The position numbers were made by a program, and so were the translations under genes. A model generated the notes under the pieces. The model worked only from the letters and a program-made list of their open reading frames with translations, ran no database searches and was not told the origin of the DNA. From Chromatiales bacterium (GTDB lineage: Bacteria; Pseudomonadota; Gammaproteobacteria; Steroidobacterales; GCA-2729495), in the NCBI GenBank assembly GCA_016789845.1, contig JAEUQA010000067.1:1-64000 (forward strand): DNA of 64,000 bases. Reading direction: 5' to 3'. Positions 1 through 12,519 of this stretch are shown piece by piece; the first letter of the stretch is position 1; every line of letters starts with the position of its first letter.

Positions 1-2
1 CT

Positions 3-4462
<4,460 letters not shown>

Positions 4463-4487
4463 GGCGCCTGCAGTTCGCCAAGGCTGC

Positions 4488-5309
4488 TCAGGGCAGCAGT
4501 CCCGCCGGACCCGGCGGCGAGCCCAGTCTCTGCCGGAAAAGCGTCGTGTCCTGGGCATTCACGGCGCCGTTGCAGTTCAGGTCTGCCACGTTGTAACCCG
4601 GCGCGACGCTGGGCTGCCCGAGTTGCTGCCTGAACAAGACGGTGTCCTGGGCATTCGTGGCGCCGTTGTTGTTCAGGTCGCCGTCACAGCGGTTGCCATA
4701 GGCGTCGCCGTCGCTGTTGCACTGGGACGTGTTCGCGACCAATGTGCAGTTGTCCTGCGCGTCCAGGACGCCGTCCCCGTCGGTATCCCGCCAGCCCGTG
4801 ACCACGCCCACATAGCCGGGCGCAGGGTCGAACGAGATCCAGCCGACGTTCTCGCCCCAGGCCTTGCCGCCGAAAGCTCCCGTGGCCTTGTCAATCGTCA
4901 CGCCGTAGTTGACGGCATTGCAGGTGTTACGGGTTGTGCAGGAAAAGCTGATCCACCCCGCGTTCTCGGACCAGCCAAGCCCGGCGAGTGTGCCGAGCCC
5001 GTCGTTGGTCACGCCGTAGTCGACTGTCGCGCAGGTGCCCCGGTTGGTGCAGGAGAGGTTGATCCAGCCGACGTTTTCCGCCCAGACGAAGCCCGTGAGC
5101 TGGGCGTCCGAGACGTTTGGCTGCTGGCCGCCGGCGGTCGCGGGCCTGAAATTGAGCCAGCCGGCGTTCGCGGCCCATCCGTAGCGGGCGCCGACGTTGC
5201 CGGGGTCGATGCCCTGGGCTCCGGCGGTCGAACCGGAAACGACGAGCGCGACCAGCGCGGCGGCCTGGCGCCAGACCGGCCGGCATGTCGTGGAGGCCTG
5301 GTCCCGCAT
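4488..5309 (-). CDS. Secreted ENVGW-repeat protein with dockerin-like C-terminus
   Basis: I do not recognise a named family for the whole protein (273 residues from ATG 5309). A signal peptide is visible (AAALVALVVSGSTAGAQG). Four related units follow, built on the pattern W-A/S-E-N-V/A-G-W-I/L-N/S-F/L (for example WAENVGWINLSC and WGENVGWISFDP), two of them with a paired-Cys hairpin and YGVT. Next come acidic calcium-type loops (DTDGDGVLDAQDNC) and two dockerin-like motifs (DLNNNGATNAQDTVLFRQ and DLNCNGAVNAQDTTLFRQ). An upstream TTG at 5339 would overlap the stop of the beta-helix gene (TTGA), so coupled translation with it is likely. Function is unknown; an extracellular or surface location is inferred. 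Confidence 0.6.
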   Translation of the reverse strand: MRDQASTTCRPVWRQAAALVALVVSGSTAGAQGIDPGNVGARYGWAANAGWLNFRPATAGGQQPNVSDAQLTGFVWAENVGWINLSCTNRGTCATVDYGVTNDGLGTLAGLGWSENAGWISFSCTTRNTCNAVNYGVTIDKATGAFGGKAWGENVGWISFDPAPGYVGVVTGWRDTDGDGVLDAQDNCTLVANTSQCNSDGDAYGNRCDGDLNNNGATNAQDTVLFRQQLGQPSVAPGYNVADLNCNGAVNAQDTTLFRQRLGSPPGPAGLLP

Positions 5310-5335
5310 CGGCGTCGCTGCCCTGCAACCGCCCG

Positions 5336-6166
5336 TCAACAGCCGACATTCTGGTGCGACGTCGCCGCCGTGACGTTGCCCGACCCGGTGTTGGTCAGGC
5401 CGGCGCAGACGTTGTCGATGATCGAGTTGTTCGATCCGGAAATGATTAGCAAGCCCACGACGTTTTCACGCACGGTATTGAAGTTATTCTGGACACTGAT
5501 GTCCCCCGCCGAATTGCTCCGGACCAGGTTGCGTTCGATGAGGCTCTGGTTCCCGCCTAACGTTATCCCCTGGGAACCGTTGTTTTGGACGTGACAGTTC
5601 CGGATTACCGATCGGTCCGCGGGGAAGTAGATGCCGGATTCCGTGTTGTCGGCCGCCACGCAATCCGTGAGGGTTATGCCGGTGCCCAAGAGGCTGAAGC
5701 CCCGGACGTTACTGTAGGCGGCGACCTGGCGAATCTGCATGAACCTGTTGAGGAAGCCGGAACTGTCCAGTCCGATCTGGAAGTCCCGGACCACGCCATT
5801 GACGACAGTGACATTCACCCGGTCGCCGCTCAGGCGGATGCCAAAGCTACCTACGGCGTCATTACCGCCGAGCGTGAATCCCCCGAGGTCTATGATGACA
5901 TTGTCCGCCGCGACGCTGATCGCGACCTGCGCGCCAGGGGACACGATGTTCCGGGTCAGGTAGTAACGCCCGGGTGCGGCGATGGTGAAGGGCGCGCTGG
6001 CGATGGCCGTGCCGGGCAACTGCACCGCATCGGTCGGGGCTGGCGGGGCGGGTGGATCCAGGGGCCCTGCGATGACGGGAAATGCAAGGGCGGCCAACAG
6101 GGCGCCCGAGGCAAGGCTCGAAGCGAGCCAGTTGTTGCCGCGGGGAGCGTGGTTGGAAACGGTCAT
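5336..6166 (-). CDS. Secreted right-handed beta-helix repeat protein
   Basis: A signal peptide (LASSLASGALLAALAFPVIAG) precedes a region of short strand-turn units rich in N, G, V and I, such as NVIIDLGGFTLGG, GIYFPADRSVIRNCHV, ITLGGNQSLIERNLV and GSNNSIIDN. This is the look of a parallel beta-helix as in pectate-lyase-like or NosD-like proteins. I chose ATG 6166 because GAGG sits eight bases upstream; ATGs at 6172 and 6214 are also in frame. No catalytic residues can be assigned. It precedes, and by TTGA overlap is probably coupled to, the ENVGW/dockerin gene, so the two may act together outside the cell. Confidence 0.65.
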   Translation of the reverse strand: MTVSNHAPRGNNWLASSLASGALLAALAFPVIAGPLDPPAPPAPTDAVQLPGTAIASAPFTIAAPGRYYLTRNIVSPGAQVAISVAADNVIIDLGGFTLGGNDAVGSFGIRLSGDRVNVTVVNGVVRDFQIGLDSSGFLNRFMQIRQVAAYSNVRGFSLLGTGITLTDCVAADNTESGIYFPADRSVIRNCHVQNNGSQGITLGGNQSLIERNLVRSNSAGDISVQNNFNTVRENVVGLLIISGSNNSIIDNVCAGLTNTGSGNVTAATSHQNVGC

Positions 6167-6447
6167 GGGCATGGCCTCATCGTGGGCGCCATCCGTGGAC
6201 CATGGAACGATCATTAGGCGCAGTGCGCGTCGCTATTCCTTACGCCGATTGCCAATCCTCGTCAAGCGTGCAGAAGTCCGTGGGCGGGGATTAGGTCAAC
6301 TCCCCGGATCGCCGCGCATGGCGGCGGGTGTTTCGGGCTGGCACGCTCAGCTGAAAGGGCGCTTGAAGTTCCTGTTTCCCGCCCGTTGCGCCTGGCCGGA
6401 ATCCGGCAGATCATCGTGGCTCAGCCACCCCCGGAGGGATCGGTACC

Positions 6448-7137
6448 ATGATCAAGATGCATCGCACGACCACCCTGCTTGTGGCATTTGCGGCCGCCTT
6501 CTCCCTGGCGGGCTGCGCTGCCATGGATGATTTCGCGACCAACCCGGAGAAGCAGAAGACCCGGCAGGGCGTCGGCATCGGCGCCGCGGGCGGCGCCGTG
6601 GCCGGCTTGATCATCGGTGGCGGCTGGAAGGGCGCACTGATCGGCGCTGGCGTCGGCGCCCTGGCGGGTGGTGCCGTCGGCAGCTACATGGACAAGCAGG
6701 AAGCCAAGCTGCGCGAGGAGATGGCCGGCACCGGCGTGGAGGTGGTGCGGTGGGGCGACAACATCACGCTCGATATCCCCGGCGGCGTGACGTTCGCAGT
6801 CGACAGCGCCAAACTCAATCCGCAGTTCCACCCGGTCCTGGACAAGGTTGCCGCCACCCTGGCCGAGTATAACCAGACTGTCGTGCAGGTGGCGGGACAC
6901 ACGGACAGCACCGGCGCCCGCAGCTACAACATGCAACTCTCGCAGCGGCGTGCCGACAGCGTGAAGAGCTACCTCACCACCCGCGGCGTGCCTGCCCAGC
7001 GCCTGCAGACGGTTGGCGCAGGTCCCGACCGTCCGGTGGCCGACAATGCCACCGAGGCGGGCCGTGCCCAGAATCGCCGGGTGGAGATCACCATCGTCCC
7101 GGTCACCGAGCAGGCGCTGCAGGATGCGCAGGGCTGA
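6448..7137 (+). CDS. OmpA-family lipoprotein (YiaD-like)
   Basis: A peptidoglycan-binding outer-membrane lipoprotein. The signal ends in a lipobox (FSLAGC). A glycine-zipper segment (GIGAAGGAVAGLIIGGG with GALIGAGVGALAGGAVGS) follows, and then the C-terminal OmpA domain with the diagnostic VAGHTDSTGARSYNMQLSQRRA and NRRVEI. The 229 residues match YiaD-type proteins. GGAGGG at 6433-6438 supports ATG 6448; a second in-frame ATG is at 6457. It heads a run of three envelope genes on the plus strand. The 230 bases upstream contain no gene and no promoter I could support. Confidence 0.88.
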   Translation: MIKMHRTTTLLVAFAAAFSLAGCAAMDDFATNPEKQKTRQGVGIGAAGGAVAGLIIGGGWKGALIGAGVGALAGGAVGSYMDKQEAKLREEMAGTGVEVVRWGDNITLDIPGGVTFAVDSAKLNPQFHPVLDKVAATLAEYNQTVVQVAGHTDSTGARSYNMQLSQRRADSVKSYLTTRGVPAQRLQTVGAGPDRPVADNATEAGRAQNRRVEITIVPVTEQALQDAQG

Positions 7138-7165
7138 GCCGGTGCATCACCGAAGGAGGCTTCGA

Positions 7166-7624
7166 ATGAGCAAGCGAACGGCACTGGCGGCGGTCACCGC
7201 CGCAATGACAACGCTGATCACCGCCTGCGCCACGGCGCCCACCTCGTCCGTGCCGGTCACGGAGGCCTGGTACAAGGTTGCGGTCTCCGGCAGCGAGGAG
7301 GCTTTCGTTGACACGAACTCCATCCGCGCGGCCGGCGGGCTGGTGCAGGTGCAGGTCAAGGAGAACTACCTGGCCCCGCGGCCCGCGGCCAAGGAGGGCA
7401 AGACCTTCCGGTCCGCCCGCACGGACTACCGTCTCGACTGCGCGCGCCGCAAGGTGGCCATGCGGCAGACCGAGGCCTTCGAGGGCACTGACCTGCAGGG
7501 GAACGTGGTGCAGAAGGCCTCGCGCTCCGAGAAGAACCTGATCTGGGTGGATGCACCCCGCGCTTCCGTGTTCGGTGAAGTGCTCGACTACGGGTGCAAG
7601 AATGCGCCTGCCCCCGGGGGCTGA
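7166..7624 (+). CDS. Lipoprotein with surface-adhesin-E-like domain
   Basis: A small predicted lipoprotein of 152 residues. AGGAGG at 7154-7159 fixes the start at ATG 7166, and the signal ends at the lipobox LITAC. The rest (WYKVAVSGSEEAFVDTNSIR, YRLDCARRKVAM, ending LDYGCKN) resembles the protein-E/CNP1-type adhesin fold in which two Cys form a disulfide. It lies 28 bases after the OmpA-type lipoprotein gene and is probably co-transcribed. The role is inferred only from family resemblance. Confidence 0.6.
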   Translation: MSKRTALAAVTAAMTTLITACATAPTSSVPVTEAWYKVAVSGSEEAFVDTNSIRAAGGLVQVQVKENYLAPRPAAKEGKTFRSARTDYRLDCARRKVAMRQTEAFEGTDLQGNVVQKASRSEKNLIWVDAPRASVFGEVLDYGCKNAPAPGG

Positions 7625-7665
7625 GGCGGCATCGGGATCGAGACCTGCGAGGGGTGCGCGGTCCC

Positions 7666-8589
7666 ATGAAACTCCGTCGATGGATTGCCCTGCTTGCGTT
7701 GACTGGAATCGCCAGCCCCGTTTTTGCCCAGGCCAAGAACTGCGCCTACTACTCCTGCTCGGAACAGGAGGCGGATAAGTGGGACCAGCAACAGCGGGAC
7801 GATGCCTACGAACAACAGCGGCAACGCGACGAGGAATTCGAGCGCCAGGCCGCACCCGGACGGGCCGACCGGGCGCGCCAGCAGGCAGATAACGATGCCG
7901 CGCTGAAGGCCTTGCGCGCCAAACTGCTCGCCTCGCCGCCACTTCCACCTGAGCGGAATCCACTGCTCGGGCGCTGGCGCGTTGGCAGCAGCGTCATGGG
8001 GCGCGGAGGGGATGACATGTCACAGCTGCTGGGGATGCTCTCCAATCCGGGCGGTGCCATGTGCGAAGTCGTGTTTGGCGGGGGCACCACCGAGTTCAAG
8101 CCCGGCTCGTGGTCCGCCCAGGACAGCTCTGGCGATGACTCGCTCGGCCCCATCCAGTACCGCATGCAGGACAGGCAGGTCTTTGCGCTGCCGGATCAGG
8201 GCGTTCCCCTGCTGGGCTTCGACATCGTCGACAAGGGCACCATCCGGGAGTTCAGGTTGCAGGACTGTGTCCTGGTGCGGGTCGGGGCGCCGCAACCGGC
8301 GGCCGCCCCCGCTGCCAGAGCCGCGACTCCCGCCGCGCCAGCGCGGTCGCCGCGCAAACCCATCGATCCCAATTCCCCGCTGGGGCGCGGCGTGCGCCTC
8401 CATGCCGAGAAGGACTTCCAGCCGGCGCTGCAGCAGCTACTCGCCGCCGAGCAGTCTGATCCGAACGACCCGCGGATCTACGTCTATCTCGCGGACACCT
8501 ATGGCTGGCTGGGCTTGCGTGCCGAAGCGCAGCAGGCGGCGGAGCGCGCGAAGCAACTCGACCCGAATGCCTTCGAGATCCTGCGTTAG
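7666..8589 (+). CDS. Periplasmic protein with C-terminal TPR-like repeats
   Basis: I do not recognise the whole protein. It starts with a signal peptide (WIALLALTGIASPVFAQ), then a CAYYSC segment and a strongly charged Q/R/D/E-rich stretch that could form a coiled coil (about 35-80). A middle domain (LLGRWRVGSS to LQDCVLVRV) is followed by an Ala/Pro linker. The C-terminal helical pair (DFQPALQQLLAAEQSDPNDP and YGWLGLRAEAQQAAERAKQL) looks like tetratricopeptide repeats. It follows the adhesin-E-like gene by 41 bases, so the three may form one envelope operon. Confidence 0.55.
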   Translation: MKLRRWIALLALTGIASPVFAQAKNCAYYSCSEQEADKWDQQQRDDAYEQQRQRDEEFERQAAPGRADRARQQADNDAALKALRAKLLASPPLPPERNPLLGRWRVGSSVMGRGGDDMSQLLGMLSNPGGAMCEVVFGGGTTEFKPGSWSAQDSSGDDSLGPIQYRMQDRQVFALPDQGVPLLGFDIVDKGTIREFRLQDCVLVRVGAPQPAAAPAARAATPAAPARSPRKPIDPNSPLGRGVRLHAEKDFQPALQQLLAAEQSDPNDPRIYVYLADTYGWLGLRAEAQQAAERAKQLDPNAFEILR

Positions 8590-8599
8590 TCGCGGTGGA

Positions 8600-10189
8600 C
8601 TAGCGCCGCCCGCGCCGCGCCAGCACCCCGGGATTCATCAGCCCCTCCGGATCCAGCGCGGTCTTCAGTGCGTCCAGCAATCCCCGCGTCTCCGGCGCCA
8701 GGTTGTCGTAGTAGCGGTAGGTGCGCCCCAGCTGGTTGGAGGCGACCCCCAGCTCGTCGAAAAGGTCCAGCGTGCGCTCCCGCAGCTCGGCGACCAGGGC
8801 GTAACCGGCCGGGTTGGGCGTGTCGGCTGGCAGCTTCGCGAGGAACGCGGGATCCGCCGTCGCCCGGTGCAGCGGCAGCCACCGGTCGGGCCAGTGGTAC
8901 ACCGCCTCGAAGCTGAAGGCGTGGGTGTTCATGGCCGTGTACAGGGTCGAGCAGGTGACGCGCGCCGCGGCCATGCGCTCCCGATAGCCCTCAATCATCG
9001 CGCCGAAGCGGCTGATGATCAGCGGCGCATCGCCGTGGCGCACCTTGGCATTCAGCGCCATCCAGCGCTCGCCTTTCGGCCCGACCACGCCGTTCAGGTT
9101 GTCGAAGGGCTGGGCGCGCACGCCCATCGGGATGGAATTCGGGATCTCCTGGCCTCCGTGCCGGGCGAGCAGGGCGGCGCAGTGCTCCAGGTCGGCGGAG
9201 AGGGCCGCCGGCGTGCGCGCCGCGCAGGCCAGGTGCAGCGAGTAGCAGCCCGCGGGCACCAGCCGCTTGCCGGCCAGCACGACCCGCGCGCCGGCCTTCA
9301 GGCCCGCGAGCAGCCCGCCCTGGCCCGTGACGATGCCGCGGAGCCGGCGGAGGTCGCTCGCGAGGTTGCTGGCCGCCATGCCCCGGGCCGTCGTCGCCGG
9401 GTCGAACACGTAGGCTTCCTCGGTCGCGCCGCTGCGCCCGATGGCGGACAGCGCCGCCGCGGCGCCCTGCGCGTCGGCGAAGGCCCAGGACAGGTAGCCC
9501 GTGTGGGCCGGCCGCTCGATCAGCCGGAAGGTGGCCTCGGTCTTTATTCCCAGGGCACCCCCGTCGTGGAGGAACAGCCCGGTGAAGTCCGGTCCGTGGG
9601 TGCGGTAGAAGGGCCTGCCGTTGCGGAACGCCGCCTGCCCGGTGCGCATGACCCGCCCGTCGGCGCAGACCACTTCCAGGTCCAGCACGTTGTCCGCCGC
9701 CGCGCCGTAGCGCGCGGTGCCGTAGAAGAGCGCGCCACCGGACAGGCCACCGCCGACGGTGGCGGCCCTGCCGCTGAAGGTCCCGAAGTACGGGAGGCGC
9801 AGGCCGTGCGGGGCCAGTGCCGCGTCGATCGCTTCCCAGGTGGTGCCGCTGCGCACCGTGAGGGTCATTCCCCCGGCGTCCAGCTCCACGATGCCGGCCA
9901 GGTCCCGGGTGTCGACGATCACGGACCTTTCCGTGTCGGGCACGTAGCCCCGGGTGTAGGAGAGGCCGCCGCCACGGGGAATCACGGCATAGCCGGCGCG
10001 GGTCGCCGCGGCCACGGCTTCCGCAAGCGAGGCGGTGTCGGCGGGCCGGATTGCGGCAGCGCAGGTCGCGCCCTCCGCGTAGAGATCGGTGCTGAGCAGC
10101 GCGCGCTGGACCGGGTCGGTGATGATGCGCTCGGGCCCGACGCGGTTGGCCAGCGCGGCGACAAGGTCCTGCGTTGTCAGGTGTTCCAT
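8600..10189 (-). CDS. FAD-binding oxidoreductase (VAO / GlcD-like)
   Basis: A flavoprotein oxidase or dehydrogenase of the vanillyl-alcohol-oxidase superfamily, 529 residues. The FAD-binding PP-loop reads VIPRGGGLSYTRGYVP at about 67-82. A second FAD motif region (GRAATVGGGLSGGALFYGTARYGA) follows, and the C-terminus carries the usual LDPEGLMNPGVL. The gene stands alone on the minus strand and converges with the TPR gene. The substrate cannot be read from sequence; glycolate/D-lactate-type or alcohol oxidases are possible. Confidence 0.75.
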   Translation of the reverse strand: MEHLTTQDLVAALANRVGPERIITDPVQRALLSTDLYAEGATCAAAIRPADTASLAEAVAAATRAGYAVIPRGGGLSYTRGYVPDTERSVIVDTRDLAGIVELDAGGMTLTVRSGTTWEAIDAALAPHGLRLPYFGTFSGRAATVGGGLSGGALFYGTARYGAAADNVLDLEVVCADGRVMRTGQAAFRNGRPFYRTHGPDFTGLFLHDGGALGIKTEATFRLIERPAHTGYLSWAFADAQGAAAALSAIGRSGATEEAYVFDPATTARGMAASNLASDLRRLRGIVTGQGGLLAGLKAGARVVLAGKRLVPAGCYSLHLACAARTPAALSADLEHCAALLARHGGQEIPNSIPMGVRAQPFDNLNGVVGPKGERWMALNAKVRHGDAPLIISRFGAMIEGYRERMAAARVTCSTLYTAMNTHAFSFEAVYHWPDRWLPLHRATADPAFLAKLPADTPNPAGYALVAELRERTLDLFDELGVASNQLGRTYRYYDNLAPETRGLLDALKTALDPEGLMNPGVLARRGRR

Positions 10190-10290
10190 GCCGGTAAGGC
10201 CGTCAGTGGCTCGCTGGCTGTGCTACAGCGAACATACCGCACTCCCCGCCGGTGGTGATACCTTGGACCGGGTGGCATGAGGAGAGTGAC

Positions 10291-10638
10291 ATGAAAGTCC
10301 AGGTCAACAGCGACAGCAACATCCAGGGCCGCGAATCACTGGCGGCCCATGTCAGTGGCGTGGTGGAGAGCGCTCTCGACCACATCGGCGGGCACATCAC
10401 GCGGGTGGAGGTCCACCTGAGCGACGAGAACAGCCACAAGGCCAGCGACGATGACAAGCGCTGCGTGATGGAAGCGCGCCTCGAGGGCCGCCAGCCCGTG
10501 GCAGTGACTCACCAGGCGGCTACCCTGGAGCAGGCGGTCAATGGTGCGGCAAGGAAACTGGCGAGGAAGGTCGAGGGCACCCTCGGGCGGCAGCGCGCGC
10601 AGCGGAAGCGGCCGGCATCCCCGGAACCGCTCCCCTGA
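10291..10638 (+). CDS. HPF/RaiA-family ribosome-associated protein
   Basis: A small protein (115 residues) of the ribosome hibernation-promoting fold, which binds the 30S subunit and silences ribosomes. ATG 10291 is preceded by GAGGAGAG. The beta-alpha-beta-beta-beta-alpha pattern is visible (MKVQVNSDSNIQGRESL, then ITRVEVHLSDENSHK, then RCVMEARLEGRQPVAVTH, then LEQAVNGAARKLARKVEG). It is not next to rpoN as classical hpf is, so it may be a paralogue or a stress-induced variant. Confidence 0.7.
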   Translation: MKVQVNSDSNIQGRESLAAHVSGVVESALDHIGGHITRVEVHLSDENSHKASDDDKRCVMEARLEGRQPVAVTHQAATLEQAVNGAARKLARKVEGTLGRQRAQRKRPASPEPLP

Positions 10639-10645
10639 GGTCGGT

Positions 10646-11038
10646 CTACCCGCTGCCGCGTTCCCGGCGAACGAAGTAGAGGTACGCGCCGACGCTGAGG
10701 AAGTTGATCAGCACCGCGACCATGTTCCACAGCACGACGGGCCGGGATGCGATCAGCAGGCCGTACCAGACCCAGATGATCTGGAAAGAGCCCGTGATGC
10801 CTGCCATCCGCGGATTCATGCCCGCGCTCGACCGTCGCCTGAGCATGGCGACCAGGTCCGGCACGGCGGCGAAGGTCGTGCCGAAGCCCGCCACCAGGCC
10901 TAGGATTTCGGAGCGCTGCAAGCTGGGCACCAGCAGGCTCGACACGTCCTGGACGACCAGTTCCTCGCAGCCGTACAGCGCGACGGAGCCAAGCAGCAGG
11001 ATGCCCAGCGCCGCCCTGTTGAGTTGAGCCCGGGTCAC
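10646..11038 (-). CDS. SemiSWEET / PQ-loop sugar transporter
   Basis: A small integral membrane protein of 130 residues. Its three helices, with FGTTFAAVPDLVAMLRRRSS, GITGSFQIIWVWYGLLIA and VLWNMVAVLINFLSVGAYLY, match the MtN3/SemiSWEET triple-helix bundle that dimerises to move mono- or disaccharides. An extra N-terminal hydrophobic stretch is unusual for the family. The GTG start at 11038 overlaps the stop of the GH13 gene (GTGA), which suggests translational coupling to the saccharide cassette. The substrate is inferred only from this context. Confidence 0.75.
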   Translation of the reverse strand: MTRAQLNRAALGILLLGSVALYGCEELVVQDVSSLLVPSLQRSEILGLVAGFGTTFAAVPDLVAMLRRRSSAGMNPRMAGITGSFQIIWVWYGLLIASRPVVLWNMVAVLINFLSVGAYLYFVRRERGSG

Positions 11039-12519
11039 GGGAGCTTCCCGAGCGAGAACGCGCAGGCCGACCAGGGCGCCTCGTCCAGGTAGAGGCCCCG
11101 GGCCTGCAGCTCGGCCCCGTCCCGCTCGTAGTTGGCGTCGCCCATCAGGTCCGTGAGCCGCCAGCGGCCAGTCCCGAGGTCGGCGAAGGGCAGCTGCACC
11201 CGGCACTGGCCCTGGTGGGGCGCGTAGTTCACGGTGACCAGCAGCCGCTCGCCACCCGGCCCCTGCCAGGCAAAGGCCAGGTAGCAGTCCCAGGTCCAGT
11301 TGCCGTCCCAGGCGGGCCGGCACTCGAGCAGCTGCCACTGGCCATCGCGCACCACGGGCTGGCGCAGCACGTTGAGGAGGCGCTCGTAGAACGTCTGCAG
11401 CCGCGGGTTGGCAGGCTCCTCCGGGGCCCGCACCAGGTGGGGCGAGATGCGCTTCGTTCGCCCCGTGAACTGGCCCTGGTGGAAGAAGCGCAGTCCCGGC
11501 GAGAGGAAGGTGATGAGGGCGGCGGCCTCGTGCATTCCCGGCGGGAAGGTGGCGGCCGCCCGGGGTTCGTCGTGGTTCTCCAGGAAGCGGGCGAGCTTGC
11601 CCTGGTAATCGAGCCCGGCGTGGAAATGCTCCCGCACGGGGCGGGCGTGGCCCTCGCGGAGGCGGTCGTAGAGCCGCTTGTCGTAGGCGTAGTCGAAGCC
11701 CTGCTGCTGCAGGGTCCATTCCATGTCCCAGTAGACCTCGGCCATGAACAGGAAGCGCGGCTGCCGGCGCCTCACGGCCTCGGTGGCCTTCGGCCAGAAG
11801 AGTTCGGCCCGGATGCCCCAGGTGCGTTCGAACACGTCGGGGAGCACCAGCATGGCCATGTCGCAGCGGACGCCGTCGCATTGGGTGGCGATGCGCTCGA
11901 GTTCGCCGATCATCGCCTGCTGGGTCGCCGGGTTGCCGTAATTGAGCTGGAGAGTGTCGGGCCAGCCGGCGAAGTAGGGGTCCCGCCCGTAGGCCAGCAC
12001 CCGCGGGCCGTCCCTGGTCTGCACGCGGCAATAATTCTGGGGTGCGCGAGCCAGGTCGGACTCGTTGCCGCCGACGAACCAGTCCGGGTGGTCGCTGACC
12101 CAGGGGTGATCCGGGGCCATGTGATTGGGGACGAAGTCGAGCATCAGCTTCAGGCCGCGCTGCGCAAGTCGGCCGCGCAGCCGGGCCAGGGCGGCAGGCC
12201 CGCCCAGGTCACGATGCACGGTGTAATCCTGGATCGCGAACCCCGAACCAGCGATGTCGTCGTCCCCGAGGTCCGGCAGGGTCGCCACGAACTCGCGGCG
12301 CCACTCCGGATTCGCCCGCGAGATCGCCCGGGCCGCAGGGCCGGTCTGCCAGACGGAGAGCAGCCAGATCCAGTCGAAGCCCAGCTCCCGCAGGCGGTCC
12401 AGTTCCGTGTCCGGAACGTCATCCAGCGTCGCCCGCCTGCCCAGCGCGGCGGCCATCCCGGTCAGCCAGACCCGCGTGTTGATCTGGTACAGCGCGGGCT
12501 GGGCAGGCGATGGGTTCAC
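11035..12519 (-). CDS. GH13 alpha-amylase-family glycosidase
   Basis: A cytoplasmic-looking GH13 enzyme of 494 residues with no signal peptide. All conserved regions can be seen: region I DFVPNHMAPDHPW, region II GVRCDMAML with the nucleophile Asp, region III FLFMAEVYW with the acid/base Glu, and region IV FLENHDEPR. The GTG start at 12519 overlaps the stop of the upstream GH63-like gene (GTGA), and its own stop overlaps the SemiSWEET start. The exact specificity (amylase, isomaltase or glucosyltransferase-like) is not clear from sequence. Confidence 0.85.
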   Translation of the reverse strand: MNPSPAQPALYQINTRVWLTGMAAALGRRATLDDVPDTELDRLRELGFDWIWLLSVWQTGPAARAISRANPEWRREFVATLPDLGDDDIAGSGFAIQDYTVHRDLGGPAALARLRGRLAQRGLKLMLDFVPNHMAPDHPWVSDHPDWFVGGNESDLARAPQNYCRVQTRDGPRVLAYGRDPYFAGWPDTLQLNYGNPATQQAMIGELERIATQCDGVRCDMAMLVLPDVFERTWGIRAELFWPKATEAVRRRQPRFLFMAEVYWDMEWTLQQQGFDYAYDKRLYDRLREGHARPVREHFHAGLDYQGKLARFLENHDEPRAAATFPPGMHEAAALITFLSPGLRFFHQGQFTGRTKRISPHLVRAPEEPANPRLQTFYERLLNVLRQPVVRDGQWQLLECRPAWDGNWTWDCYLAFAWQGPGGERLLVTVNYAPHQGQCRVQLPFADLGTGRWRLTDLMGDANYERDGAELQARGLYLDEAPWSACAFSLGKLP

